This document shows positions 7,422-15,932 of a stretch of 64,000 bases of DNA, one piece after another (position 1 is the stretch's first letter; each line of letters begins with the position of its first letter). The notes under the pieces were generated by a model. It had not been told where the DNA came from. It saw nothing but the letters and a program-made list of their open reading frames with translations, and ran no database searches. Origin of the DNA: an uncultured Muribaculaceae bacterium (GTDB taxonomy: Bacteria; Bacteroidota; Bacteroidia; Bacteroidales; Muribaculaceae); contig CAJUSZ010000006.1 of assembly GCA_910589425.1 (NCBI GenBank), positions 43,351 through 107,350 on the forward strand, given 5' to 3'. The translations under genes were made by a program, and so were the position numbers.

Positions 7422-9533
7422 ATGAACAAAACATTATTAACCTGCGCTGCGGCATTATGCATGTTCGCCGCGCCCGTAAGCACAGCAATGGCCCACGAGA
7501 ATCCATTCCTGAAACCATACTCGACGAAGTATGAGATCCCTCCGTTCGCCGAAATACAGACCGGCGATTTCATCCCCGCCATCAAGGCCGGCATCGAGGA
7601 GCAGAAGCAGAATCTCTTCGCTATCACGGCAAACCGGGCCACTCCCGATTTCGACAACACCATCCTTCCGCTTGAGAATCTTTCACCAATATTGGAAAGA
7701 GTGGCCGGAGTGTTCTATCATTACGACGGAGCCATGTCCACTCCAGAGTTTGCCGAAATGGCCGAGAAGGCTATTCCCCTGCTCAATGAAGCCAACAACG
7801 CTATCAATCTTGACGAAGCTCTTTTCGCCAGGATAAAGCAGGTTTATGAAAACCGCGACAAACTGAAGATGACTCCTGTGCAGAAGCGGCTGACAGAGAA
7901 GTACTACCGTCAGTTTGCCGAACAGGGAGCCGCGCTTCCCGCCGACAAAAAGAAAGAGCTGGTAAGGGTGAATGACGAGCTGTCAAAACTTTTCATCCAG
8001 TATAACAAGAATCTCCTTGCCGCTACCAACGCGTTCTATATCACGGTCTACGACAAGGAAGATCTCGCCGGACTTCCCGAATCATCCATCGGTCAGGCTG
8101 CCGAGGAGGCGAAGAAGCGCGGACTCGACGGAATGTGGGTGTTCACACTTCATGCGCCGAGCCGTCTGCCGGTTCTCTCTTCTGCCGACAGCCGCGGTCT
8201 GCGCGAGGCTATGTATAAAGGATATACGTCTCTTGCGTACAACGGCGAGAACTCCAACCTTCCGGTGATAGAGAAGATTATCAAACTGCGCGCTGAGAAA
8301 GCACGCATCATGGGCTTCGACAACTTCGCCCAGATGATGACTTCCCGTGTAATGGCCCAGACTCCTGAGAATGCCGAGAACCTGCTCCTCCAGGTGTTCG
8401 AGCCTGCCGTGGAGCGCAGCCGTGAGGAAGTGGCCGACATGCAGGCATACGTCGACGCAAATGGCGGAGGTTTCAAGATCGCACCATGGGACTATTACTA
8501 TTATCAGGAGAAAGTAAAGAAGCAGAAGTTCGATCTTGAGGAATCCGACGTCCGTCCATATTTCTCGCTTGAGAATGTACTCAACGGCCTTTTCACAGCC
8601 GCCGAGCGCCTTTGGGGAATAAAGATGGTCGAGATGCCGGACGCTCCGAAATATATGGATGAAGTTACTGTATACGATGTGCAGGACGCAAAGACCGGTG
8701 AACATATCTCTGTGTTCATGACCGATTATTTCCCCCGCGACACCAAGCGCCAGGGAGCCTGGATGGAGCAGATGCAGAGCGGTGGTCTCTACGGAGACGG
8801 AACCACCAAGCGTCCGATCGTCTACAATGTGGGAAACTTCACCCGCCCCACAGCCGACGCGCCGGCTCTGCTCACTCTTGATGAAGTGGAGACTACTTTC
8901 CATGAATTCGGACATGCGCTTCAGGCAATGCTTTCGCGTGCGCCCTACAAGAGTCTTTTCGGAACCAACGTGGACCGCGACTATGTGGAGATGTGTTCCC
9001 AGATGAATGAACACTGGGCTTTCTCTCCCGAACTTCTGAAGACTTATGCCAAGCACTACAAGACAGGCGAGGTGATACCTGATTCGCTGATCGAGAAGCT
9101 CAATGCAGCATCCAAGTTCAATCAGGGTTTCTCCACAACCGAGCTGACTGGAGCAGCCCTTCTTGACCTCAACTGGGGCAAGCACAACGGAGAGAATGTG
9201 GATGTAGTGGCGTTCGAGAAAGAGATCGGCGACAAGATCGGAATGCCCGCGGAGATAACCTACCGCTACCGTTCGCCTTACTTCAAGCATATCTTTGGTG
9301 ATGACGGCTATGCTTCAGGATACTATACATATCTCTGGGCGCAGGTTCTCGAGGCTGACGCATGGGAGCTTTTCGAGCAGAAAGGTATTTTCGACAAGAA
9401 GACAGCGGCCTCTTTCAAGAAGAATATATTCGAACCCGGCGACACTGAGGATGCAAATGTTCTCTTCGTGCGCTTCCGCGGACATAAGCCTGATGCCAAG
9501 GCGCTGCTCCGTCTGCGCGGCTTTGCAAAGTAA
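7422..9533 (+). CDS. M3-family zinc metallopeptidase (oligopeptidase/Dcp-like), exported
   Basis: A 703-residue thimet-oligopeptidase-family enzyme that cleaves short peptides or C-terminal dipeptides. The zinc motif is HEFGH at residue 494, in TTFHEFGHALQAML, followed by the third-ligand region VEMCSQMNEHW. Residues 1-24 form a signal peptide (small hydrophobic core, cleavage near AMA-HE), so the enzyme is periplasmic. The fold is mostly helical throughout, and length matches peptidyl-dipeptidase Dcp. It may degrade peptides released during nutrient or envelope protein turnover. A strong terminator follows the stop. Confidence 0.95.
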   Translation: MNKTLLTCAAALCMFAAPVSTAMAHENPFLKPYSTKYEIPPFAEIQTGDFIPAIKAGIEEQKQNLFAITANRATPDFDNTILPLENLSPILERVAGVFYHYDGAMSTPEFAEMAEKAIPLLNEANNAINLDEALFARIKQVYENRDKLKMTPVQKRLTEKYYRQFAEQGAALPADKKKELVRVNDELSKLFIQYNKNLLAATNAFYITVYDKEDLAGLPESSIGQAAEEAKKRGLDGMWVFTLHAPSRLPVLSSADSRGLREAMYKGYTSLAYNGENSNLPVIEKIIKLRAEKARIMGFDNFAQMMTSRVMAQTPENAENLLLQVFEPAVERSREEVADMQAYVDANGGGFKIAPWDYYYYQEKVKKQKFDLEESDVRPYFSLENVLNGLFTAAERLWGIKMVEMPDAPKYMDEVTVYDVQDAKTGEHISVFMTDYFPRDTKRQGAWMEQMQSGGLYGDGTTKRPIVYNVGNFTRPTADAPALLTLDEVETTFHEFGHALQAMLSRAPYKSLFGTNVDRDYVEMCSQMNEHWAFSPELLKTYAKHYKTGEVIPDSLIEKLNAASKFNQGFSTTELTGAALLDLNWGKHNGENVDVVAFEKEIGDKIGMPAEITYRYRSPYFKHIFGDDGYASGYYTYLWAQVLEADAWELFEQKGIFDKKTAASFKKNIFEPGDTEDANVLFVRFRGHKPDAKALLRLRGFAK

Positions 9534-9558
9534 CGGTTTCTCAATAATCTGATATTCT

Positions 9559-9596
9559 CCGGGCAGCTTCGTCAAACCGAGGCTGCCCGGATTTTT
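9559..9596 (+). terminator. Intrinsic terminator of the M3 peptidase gene
   Basis: A 13-bp stem (9559-9571 with 9578-9590, one G-T pair, core CCGGGCAGC/GCTGCCCGG) is followed by ATTTTT. It begins 25 nt after the stop codon. Confidence 0.88.
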
Positions 9597-9615
9597 CCGC
9601 AGAAACGGGGGATAG

Positions 9616-9786
9616 GGATTCGTTATAATAATCAGCCGGTTTCATCGTTGGATAATTGAAACTAATATACAGTGCTATTTCAACGACAATAATGCCACAT
9701 TCGTAGAAGAATATACCGACTATGATTCGGATTATGGCGATGGTGAGCTGAGGTTTGTGGAGCATGTAGGCCGCGCTTCCAAATAA
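9616..9786 (+). pseudogene. Possible 3' remnant of an unidentified gene
   Basis: The 381-bp gap between the M3 peptidase and pnp holds a frame open from 9616 to a TAA at 9784-9786 without a plausible start codon. Its last 37 codons read as protein-like sequence rich in Asp, Glu and Tyr, with EEYTDYDSDYGDGELRFVEH near the end. I do not recognise the family. It could be the tail of a decayed gene or a chance frame. The preceding gene ends in a terminator, so it has no obvious source of transcription. Confidence 0.3.
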
Positions 9787-9799
9787 GCATTAGAACACG

Positions 9800-9824
9800 A
9801 TCACTCATGTCCGCTATGAGTGAT
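9800..9824. repeat. Inverted repeat
   Basis: Arms ATCACTCAT (9800-9808) and ATGAGTGAT (9816-9824) with a 7-nt loop, directly after the gene remnant and 10 bp before the pnp terminator. It may be a leftover 3' hairpin of the remnant. Confidence 0.4.
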
Positions 9825-9833
9825 ATGAAAAAT

Positions 9834-9879
9834 AAAAACAATCCGGATGATTTCCTTTGGGATCATCCGGATTGTTTTT
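9834..9879 (-). terminator. Strong terminator of pnp, symmetrical
   Basis: An 18-bp perfect inverted repeat, AAAAACAATCCGGATGAT (9834-9851) and its complement (9862-9879). On the minus strand it ends in TTTTT, about 35 nt after the pnp stop. The arms carry A-runs and T-runs on opposite sides, so it would also stop plus-strand transcription. Confidence 0.9.
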
Positions 9880-9914
9880 AGGGTCTCATGGCGCGCTGGG
9901 AGGCAGCGCCGGTG

Positions 9915-12188
9915 TCAGTCCTTGCGCGGGCCGCGGTTGCCGCCGTCGCGGCGCGGACCTCTGTCTCCTCCTTCACGGCGCGGACGCGGGCCTCTGTCGC
10001 CACCTTCGCGGCGCGGACGGGCCTCACGCTCCACGTAGCCTTCTGGTTTCGGGGTCAGGGCGCGCATGGAGAGGCGGTATTTCCCGGTTTTCTTGTCGAT
10101 CTCTATAAGCTTGACATTAACCTTGTCGCCCTCTTTGAGTCCGCTGGCTGCCATGTCGTCGAGACGGTTCCATGCGATCTCGCTGATATGGAGCAGGCCG
10201 TCGCGTCCGGGCATGAATTCCACGAATGCGCCGAAGTCGAGTATGGAGCGGACGGTGCCTTCATAGATCTCACCCTCTTCGGGCTGAGCCACGATGGCCT
10301 TGATGCGGGCCAGGGCCTTGTCGATGCTCTCCTTGTCTTTGGATGCGATTTCCACGCGTCCGATTCCTGCTTTTTCGTCTTCGTCGATCGAGATTGTGGA
10401 TCCGGTTTCTTCCTGAATGCCCTGGATCACTTTGCCCTGCGGGCCGATCACGGCTCCGATCATCTCTTTGGGGATCTCGATCGTTACGATGCGGGGAACG
10501 TGGGGCTTGTAGTCTTCGCGTGCCTCAGGGATGGTCTCGTTGATGATATTGAGAATATGCAGGCGTCCTTCGCGAGCCTGATCGAGGGCTTTCTCAAGAA
10601 CTTCGTAGCTCAGACCGTCGCACTTTATGTCCATCTGGGTCGCGGTGATACCCTCGGTGGTGCCGGTTACCTTGAAGTCCATGTCGCCGAGATGATCTTC
10701 GTCGCCGAGGATGTCGGAAAGAATGGCGTATTTCACATTGTCTTTGTCTGAAATAAGACCCATCGCCACTCCGGCTACGGGTCGTTTCATCTTGACACCG
10801 GCGTCGAGAAGGGCGAGGGTGCCGCCGCATACGGTAGCCATAGAGGAGGAACCGTTGGATTCAAGAATGTCGCTGACGATACGGCATGTGTAGGGGAAAT
10901 TATCCGGGAACATGCGCTTGAGGGCGCGGTGGGCGAGGTTGCCGTGTCCGATCTCGCGCCGGCCTACGCCGCGTTGCGGACGGGCTTCGCCGGTTGAGAA
11001 AGGTGGGAAGTTGTAGTGGAGCAGGAAGCGTTCCTTGCTCTGGTTGAGAACATCGTCGATGATCTTCTCGTCGAGTGTGGTGCCGAGAGTGGCTGTAACG
11101 AGAGCCTGGGTCTCGCCGCGGGTGAACACCGCTGTGCCGTGGGGGCCGGGAAGATAGTCGATCTCACACCATATCGGGCGGATCTGTGTGGTCTTGCGGC
11201 CGTCGAGGCGTATCCCTTCGTCAAGCACGCATCGGCGCATGGCCTCTTTCTCCACGTCGTGATAATATCTCTTCACCATGGCGATACGCTGATCTTCGGT
11301 GTATTTCTCCAGCTGCTCCTCTGTCATCTCGGGAAGCGACTCGATATATTCGTCGCGCACGGCCTTGAAGGCGTCGTTGCGCCAGTGCTTGTCGGCGTTT
11401 CCGGTGCGGGCTATGGCATAGGCCTTGTCGTAGCATTTCTCGGCCACGTCCTTGCGGAGTTCGTCGTCGTTGATCTCGTGGCAATATTCGCGTTTGGTCT
11501 CTTTGCCTGCCTCTTTCATAAGCTCGATCTGAGCCGTGCAGTGTTTCTTGATTTCCTCGTGGGCCACTTTGAGGGCTTCGAGAAGCTCGGCTTCCGAAAC
11601 CTCGTTCATCTCGCCTTCGACCATCATGATATTGTCGTAGGTGGCGCCTACCATCAGCTCGATGTCGGCGCGTTCCATCTGGTCGAACGTAGGATTAATC
11701 ACCCACTGTCCGTCGACACGTGCCACTCTCACTTCCGAGATCGGTCCGTTGAACGGGATGTCGCTGACCGCCAGGGCAGCCGACGCCGCTATGCCTGCGA
11801 GTGCGTCGGGCGCGTCGTTCTCATCAGCGGAATAGAGTGTAACGTTTACGAAAGTCTCTGCGTGATAATTGTCGGGGAAAAGGGGACGGAGGACGCGGTC
11901 TACAAGACGCGACGTCAATATCTCGTAGTCGCTGGCACGGCCTTCACGCTTGAGGAATCCGCCGGGATAGCGACCGATTGATGCGTATTTCTCTTTGTAT
12001 TCGACTGTCAGGGGCATGAAGTCAACGCCTTCGTTGGCGTCTTCAGCCGAGCAGACAGTGGCGAGCAACATCGTGTTGCCCATTCTTACTTCTACCGCTC
12101 CATCAGCCTGCTTGGCGAGCTTGCCGGTCTCGATGGTGATTGTGCGTCCATCGGGCAGGGAGATGGTTTTTTTGATTGGATTTAGCAT
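9915..12188 (-). CDS. pnp: Polyribonucleotide nucleotidyltransferase (PNPase)
   Basis: A 3'-5' phosphorolytic exoribonuclease acting in RNA decay and quality control. Two RNase PH domains (about 1-220 and 310-540) flank an all-alpha linker. They are followed by a KH domain (GAVIGPQGKVIQGIQEETG), an S1 domain (GTVRSILDFGAFVEFMPGRDGLLHIS, given here as its two halves GTVRSILDFGAF and GRDGLLHIS) and a basic tail of three RREGGDRGP-like repeats. The open frame reaches 12272, but a TATCTTTG -7 element at 12235-12228 lies between. The ATG at 12188 gives the standard N-terminus MLNPIKKTISLPDGR. The product is about 757 residues, in a single-gene unit. Confidence 0.97.
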   Translation of the reverse strand: MLNPIKKTISLPDGRTITIETGKLAKQADGAVEVRMGNTMLLATVCSAEDANEGVDFMPLTVEYKEKYASIGRYPGGFLKREGRASDYEILTSRLVDRVLRPLFPDNYHAETFVNVTLYSADENDAPDALAGIAASAALAVSDIPFNGPISEVRVARVDGQWVINPTFDQMERADIELMVGATYDNIMMVEGEMNEVSEAELLEALKVAHEEIKKHCTAQIELMKEAGKETKREYCHEINDDELRKDVAEKCYDKAYAIARTGNADKHWRNDAFKAVRDEYIESLPEMTEEQLEKYTEDQRIAMVKRYYHDVEKEAMRRCVLDEGIRLDGRKTTQIRPIWCEIDYLPGPHGTAVFTRGETQALVTATLGTTLDEKIIDDVLNQSKERFLLHYNFPPFSTGEARPQRGVGRREIGHGNLAHRALKRMFPDNFPYTCRIVSDILESNGSSSMATVCGGTLALLDAGVKMKRPVAGVAMGLISDKDNVKYAILSDILGDEDHLGDMDFKVTGTTEGITATQMDIKCDGLSYEVLEKALDQAREGRLHILNIINETIPEAREDYKPHVPRIVTIEIPKEMIGAVIGPQGKVIQGIQEETGSTISIDEDEKAGIGRVEIASKDKESIDKALARIKAIVAQPEEGEIYEGTVRSILDFGAFVEFMPGRDGLLHISEIAWNRLDDMAASGLKEGDKVNVKLIEIDKKTGKYRLSMRALTPKPEGYVEREARPRREGGDRGPRPRREGGDRGPRRDGGNRGPRKD
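9918..10022 (-). repeat. Tandem Arg/Gly-rich repeat at the pnp 3' end
   Basis: Roughly 33-bp units encode RREGGDRGPRP, RREGGDRGP and RRDGGNRGPRKD at the C-terminus of PNPase. The DNA is GC-rich (GGCGCGGACG core) and could expand or contract by slippage. Confidence 0.7.
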
Positions 12189-12227
12189 AAATTTCTTTAT
12201 TGTTTTTCTTCGCTTGAAAATATCGTG

Positions 12228-12235
12228 CAAAGATA
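12228..12235 (-). promoter_or_regulatory. -7 element of pnp
   Basis: TATCTTTG on the minus strand fits TAnnTTTG. No -33 TTTG was found at the right distance. The predicted leader to the ATG at 12188 is about 35 nt. Confidence 0.55.
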
Positions 12236-12305
12236 ACAAAAATTTCTGGACGGGCTCTCTTTTTACGGCCATTTTTCACGGACTTCGCGTTTTGGCATAT
12301 ATGGA

Positions 12306-12337
12306 TTTGCGGGAACCATGGAAAATGCCTAACTTTG
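12306..12337 (+). promoter_or_regulatory. Promoter of gldE
   Basis: TTTG (12306-12309), a 20-bp spacer and TAACTTTG (12330-12337) match both Bacteroidota promoter elements. The -7 element covers the most upstream TTG codon of the gldE frame. Confidence 0.85.
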
Positions 12338-12361
12338 CAGCATCACCAATCTGAAAATATT

Positions 12362-13726
12362 TTGGACACCGATTCTTTGCCGGCGCCTGTGTCGGCATTA
12401 ATCAATCTTTCAATCCTGCTCCAGAGTGCAATCGAGTTCCATGCGCCACAGACTTTGTCGTGGGTGGCGTGGTCGGCGCTCGTGGTCATTGCGGCCGTGT
12501 GCCTCATGATGTCGGCCTTTGTAAGCGGAAGTGAGATCGCATTTTTCGGATTGTCTGCCTCCGACATAGACGATCTCAGGGATGACAAGGAGAATGCGGC
12601 ATCGGCAAGAGCCTATTCCCTCGTGAAACATTCCGAGCAGCTTCTGGCGACAGTCCTCATTACGAATAACCTGGTCAACATCACTATGGTGGTGATGCTG
12701 ACATTCGCGATCAATCAGACTGTTACGTTCAACAGTGCCACGGTCAATTTCCTTGTGCAGACTGTGTTCCTGACATTCCTGCTGCTGCTTTTCGGGGAGA
12801 TATTCCCAAAGCTTGTGGCCCGGGGGAGAACGCTGGCATGGTCGAGGAGCGCGTCTGGATTCCTGTATCTCCTGTTCCGGTTTTTCTCTCCGCTGGCAAA
12901 GATGATGGTGAGATCCACGGCTATCGTGAACCACATCGTTACAAAGAAACAGGAGACTATCTCCACCGACGAACTCGAGAAAGCTCTTGAGATCTCAGAT
13001 CTTCAGGAAGGAAAAGACAAGGAGATGCTCGAGGGGATACTGAGCTTCGGCGAAAAGGAGGTTTGCGAGATCATGATCCCCAGAATCGACATTACCGCAA
13101 TCGAATACCATGACAGTTGGAAAGAGGTGCTTTCCACTATCACTCATACAGGTTATTCCAGAATCCCGGTCTACGACACATCTCAGGACAGCATACGCGG
13201 AATCCTCTACAGCAAGGATCTTCTCCCGTTCATAGAGCGTGAGGATGAAAACTTCGAATGGCAGAAGCTCCTGCGTGAGCCTTATTTCGTGCCTGAGTCG
13301 AGAATGCTCGACGATCTGCTTGAGGATTTCAGAAAGCGGAAGATGCACATCGCCATTGTGGTGGATGAATACGGCGGCACCCGGGGGATCGTAACGCTCG
13401 AGGACATAATCGAGGAGATCGTGGGGCAGATTGATGATGAGTATGACCATGAGGAGAAAATGTATCGGAAAATAGGTCAGGATACATATATATTCGATGC
13501 CAAGATCCCGCTCGGTGATTTCTGCCGCATCGTGGGTATTGACGACTCTGAACTCGGTGAAGATGTCGAGGCAGAGACTCTCGCGGGCTTGCTGCTGGAG
13601 ATAAAAGGCGATTTCCCTCTGAGAAAAGAGACTTTTGTGAAGGGAAGATGCCATTTCCTCGTTCTCGACATGGAGCGGCATCGCATCACCAGCGTCAGGG
13701 TGTCGGTCGTGGCAGGCGACGAATGA
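12362..13726 (+). CDS. gldE: CNNM/CBS-domain membrane protein, GldE-like
   Basis: A hemolysin-C/CorC-type protein of about 454 residues: N-terminal DUF21/CNNM membrane domain with four helices (MMSAFVSGSEIAFFGLS), tandem CBS domains (ICEIMIPRID-like start at MIPRIDITAIEY and a second at MHIAIVVDEYGGTRGIV), and a C-terminal transporter-associated domain. In gliding Bacteroidota it is named GldE and linked to GldD; elsewhere such proteins move magnesium or cobalt. The most upstream TTG (12335) lies in the -7 box, so it cannot be used. TTG at 12362 leaves a leader of about 20 nt and is my choice, though a later start is possible. It precedes a phosphopantetheinyl transferase. Confidence 0.85.
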   Translation: MDTDSLPAPVSALINLSILLQSAIEFHAPQTLSWVAWSALVVIAAVCLMMSAFVSGSEIAFFGLSASDIDDLRDDKENAASARAYSLVKHSEQLLATVLITNNLVNITMVVMLTFAINQTVTFNSATVNFLVQTVFLTFLLLLFGEIFPKLVARGRTLAWSRSASGFLYLLFRFFSPLAKMMVRSTAIVNHIVTKKQETISTDELEKALEISDLQEGKDKEMLEGILSFGEKEVCEIMIPRIDITAIEYHDSWKEVLSTITHTGYSRIPVYDTSQDSIRGILYSKDLLPFIEREDENFEWQKLLREPYFVPESRMLDDLLEDFRKRKMHIAIVVDEYGGTRGIVTLEDIIEEIVGQIDDEYDHEEKMYRKIGQDTYIFDAKIPLGDFCRIVGIDDSELGEDVEAETLAGLLLEIKGDFPLRKETFVKGRCHFLVLDMERHRITSVRVSVVAGDE

Positions 13727-13762
13727 ATCCCATAGCAACATAACCAAATCAAAAGAATATCC

Positions 13763-14434
13763 GTGGAAACAGATTTTATATATTGGCGACATATCACTCC
13801 GGTCGGGATAAAGGTGGAGGAGGTCAGCGGGCGTGAAGACAAATCTGGAGCAGTATGGCTTGCGATGGCCCGTCAGATCTATTGTGAGAACGGGCGCGAC
13901 GGAGCCTATCGCTCCGTGCTGCATCTTGCCTCCGGCGCTCCTTTGCTGGATGGGGAGGAGACGAGAATCTCCATCAGCCATACGGAAGGACTGCTCGCTG
14001 TGGCGTCATTGCCGAAAACGCCCGAAGCGGATCTCGCCACTTTCTCACCCCGCACCGCAATGGGTATCGACGTGGAGCGGCGCGACCGGATGCAGGTGAT
14101 GAAAGTGCGTGAGCGTTTTCTGTCGCCTGAGGAGATGGAGCTTGTAGGGGATTCATGCGAACGCAATATAATAGCCTGGACTGCCAAAGAGGCTCTCTAC
14201 AAGGCTTCGTTCGAGAAGGAGCTTGACTGGAGAAAGAATTACAGGATTATTTCACTCCCGGAGCCTGGCGTCCCAACCATGCTGAAAGGAGCGGAGGCGC
14301 CCGCCGTGGGGCGAGCCGAGCTGATCAGGGCTGACGGAACGGTGTTTCCGATGGAATTGTATAGCTATTATTCCGATGATTTCTGCATCACTATAGCTTA
14401 TTCCCCGAAGTGCGCCAAGTATAAGCGGGGATGA
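13763..14434 (+). CDS. 4'-phosphopantetheinyl transferase superfamily protein
   Basis: Transfers the phosphopantetheine arm of CoA to a serine of acyl- or peptidyl-carrier proteins. The two magnesium/CoA motifs are present: GIDVERRDR (about residue 95) and, about 40 residues later, WTAKEALYKA with the catalytic Glu and Lys. At about 223 residues it is Sfp-sized and not AcpS-sized. The start is a GTG at 13763; an upstream A-rich stretch fits translation initiation in this phylum. It lies 36 bp after gldE and is likely co-transcribed, a pairing I recall from other Bacteroidales. No polyketide or peptide synthetase is nearby, so the carrier-protein partner is encoded elsewhere. Confidence 0.9.
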   Translation: METDFIYWRHITPVGIKVEEVSGREDKSGAVWLAMARQIYCENGRDGAYRSVLHLASGAPLLDGEETRISISHTEGLLAVASLPKTPEADLATFSPRTAMGIDVERRDRMQVMKVRERFLSPEEMELVGDSCERNIIAWTAKEALYKASFEKELDWRKNYRIISLPEPGVPTMLKGAEAPAVGRAELIRADGTVFPMELYSYYSDDFCITIAYSPKCAKYKRG

Positions 14435-14466
14435 TACGCTTGTAAGACCGGTGGTTAGGGTGGGAT

Positions 14467-14568
14467 TCAGAAAATGCTTCTGATCTGGAGAATCACCACG
14501 GTCAGTCCTGCTGCGTAGATGAGCAGCATCAATGCCTGTTCTCTTGTTTTAGCGGTGTTGGTTTTCAT
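14467..14568 (-). CDS. Small membrane protein, 33 residues
   Basis: A short frame from the ATG at 14568 to a TGA at 14467 encodes a polar start (MKTNTAKTREQ) and one hydrophobic segment (ALMLLIYAAGLTVVILQI), ending RSIF. A TAACTTTG -7 element lies about 35 nt upstream on the same strand, which supports expression. I do not recognise the family. It could be a single-span membrane peptide that modulates a larger membrane protein. The reading is simple but short, so chance coding remains possible. Confidence 0.5.
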   Translation of the reverse strand: MKTNTAKTREQALMLLIYAAGLTVVILQIRSIF

Positions 14569-14602
14569 GATTGCCGGATTGTGTTTTGTGTTTACTGCAC
14601 CG

Positions 14603-14610
14603 CAAAGTTA
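14603..14610 (-). promoter_or_regulatory. -7 element of the small membrane protein gene
   Basis: TAACTTTG on the minus strand fits TAnnTTTG. A TTTG occurs 13 bp upstream, too close for the usual 19-21 bp spacing. Confidence 0.45.
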
Positions 14611-14671
14611 GCAGCCGTCGCCGCAAAGATGTGGCAGCGGCGTGCGAATAAATGTTAACGCCTTGTTTTTG

Positions 14672-15829
14672 TCAGAATCTGACGCCTACGCTGGCTGAGA
14701 GGTTCTCGATAGAGCTGAAAAGTGAATAGTCGCTGCTCCGGTACCAGCTTCCGTCGAATGAAGCCTGTATTCCGAGATAGATGTCATTTATGTTCCATGT
14801 AAGCGATGTTTTGGATTTGATCCCGAGAGAGAGCATGTCCTGTTTCCCTTCAAGGGAATCCAGAAAACTGCGGTTGAGTCCCACCGACGGAATGGCGGTG
14901 AAGTTCCACAGCCAGTTGTTGCCGAAAACAAGATTGTAACCGTAGCCCGCCATAAAGCAGTAATTCTTATAGTGGAACCGGTATTTCTGCAATGGAATAG
15001 TCAGATAAGGGATAAGATGTTCCGGCAATGTCTCGAAATTGAGCCTTATGTCGCGGTTGCCGTATGAGAATCCGGCGATAAACGATCCGGCGCTTTTTAC
15101 CTGATATTTCGAGAAACTGTAGGCTGCTCCTTGTGAATACTTCCTGTGATTGAAGAAGTAGTAGGCATCGAGTCCGTATGTTCTCATGCTTACCCCCGGA
15201 AATTCCTCCTTGAAGATATGGCCTCCGTTGTATTTTCCGAATGTGCGCAGGAAAGATCCGCCGGTGTTTTCCGTGTAATAACCCTCAATCGAGAAGAGTG
15301 CGCAACTGAAAGCACCTCCCATCTTCTTGTGGAGAGCGGGTTTGTTGCCTATGATGTTGCTCAGGTCGAGTGAATAACCGATGCTCACGGCCATGTATTG
15401 CACGAATACCCCTGCGTTGCAGTATATGTCGCTCATCAGCCGGACAGGCATGTCGTGGCGCATGTTGAATGCGTAGCTGTCTGTCCAGTTGTCGTTTCTC
15501 ACCACGGCTTTCCAGCGCTTCCCGGTTCCGACCACGTATGCCGTGTCGTAGCCGTTGAATGTCCTGTCGGCCCAGTTGTAGACATCTACACAGAATCCGA
15601 GAAACTTGGGATAGATGATGCTGGTGTCGTTCATCTGGAGCCTGCCCTGTTTGAGCCTGTTCCACCACCAGTCTGGACTATCGCTCCGTTTCTCTACTGT
15701 TGTGTGGACAACGGTGTCTGTCCGGTTGGGATAGGCTGACAATGGCGATGCAGCCGCTATCAGAATCATGATGATGATAGCGGCAAATGATTGGCGTGTC
15801 CTGGCTCTGTTTCGTTGCTCCGGATGCAT
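14672..15829 (-). CDS. DUF4421 outer-membrane barrel-like protein
   Basis: A secreted protein of about 385 residues with a signal peptide (FAAIIIMILIAAASPLSA, cleavage near SAYP). The mature part is rich in alternating aromatic and polar residues and ends in SVGVRF with a terminal Phe, as outer-membrane beta-barrels do. The blocks WWWNRLKQGRLQMNDTSI, FCVDVYNWADRTFNGYDT and GKRWKAV match the Bacteroidetes-specific DUF4421 family, whose function is unknown. The frame opens at a TTG at 15862, but the ATG at 15829 gives a proper signal peptide and a leader of about 38 nt from the TAATTTTG element. It appears to be transcribed alone. Confidence 0.85.
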   Translation of the reverse strand: MHPEQRNRARTRQSFAAIIIMILIAAASPLSAYPNRTDTVVHTTVEKRSDSPDWWWNRLKQGRLQMNDTSIIYPKFLGFCVDVYNWADRTFNGYDTAYVVGTGKRWKAVVRNDNWTDSYAFNMRHDMPVRLMSDIYCNAGVFVQYMAVSIGYSLDLSNIIGNKPALHKKMGGAFSCALFSIEGYYTENTGGSFLRTFGKYNGGHIFKEEFPGVSMRTYGLDAYYFFNHRKYSQGAAYSFSKYQVKSAGSFIAGFSYGNRDIRLNFETLPEHLIPYLTIPLQKYRFHYKNYCFMAGYGYNLVFGNNWLWNFTAIPSVGLNRSFLDSLEGKQDMLSLGIKSKTSLTWNINDIYLGIQASFDGSWYRSSDYSLFSSIENLSASVGVRF

Positions 15830-15872
15830 GGATTGATCATTCAGTGGAAAAGGCCACTGCAAAATGCGGGTG

Positions 15873-15880
15873 CAAAATTA
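15873..15880 (-). promoter_or_regulatory. -7 element of the DUF4421 gene
   Basis: TAATTTTG on the minus strand fits TAnnTTTG; no -33 TTTG was found at the expected spacing. Confidence 0.5.
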
Positions 15881-15932
15881 GTCATAATTTCGCACCTGCG
15901 GAGCCTACATTTCTCATTAAACCAAAAAACGG

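Noticed and set aside
9918..10022. CRISPR-like spaced repeat
   Set aside because: The units are in-frame codons of the PNPase tail without spacers.
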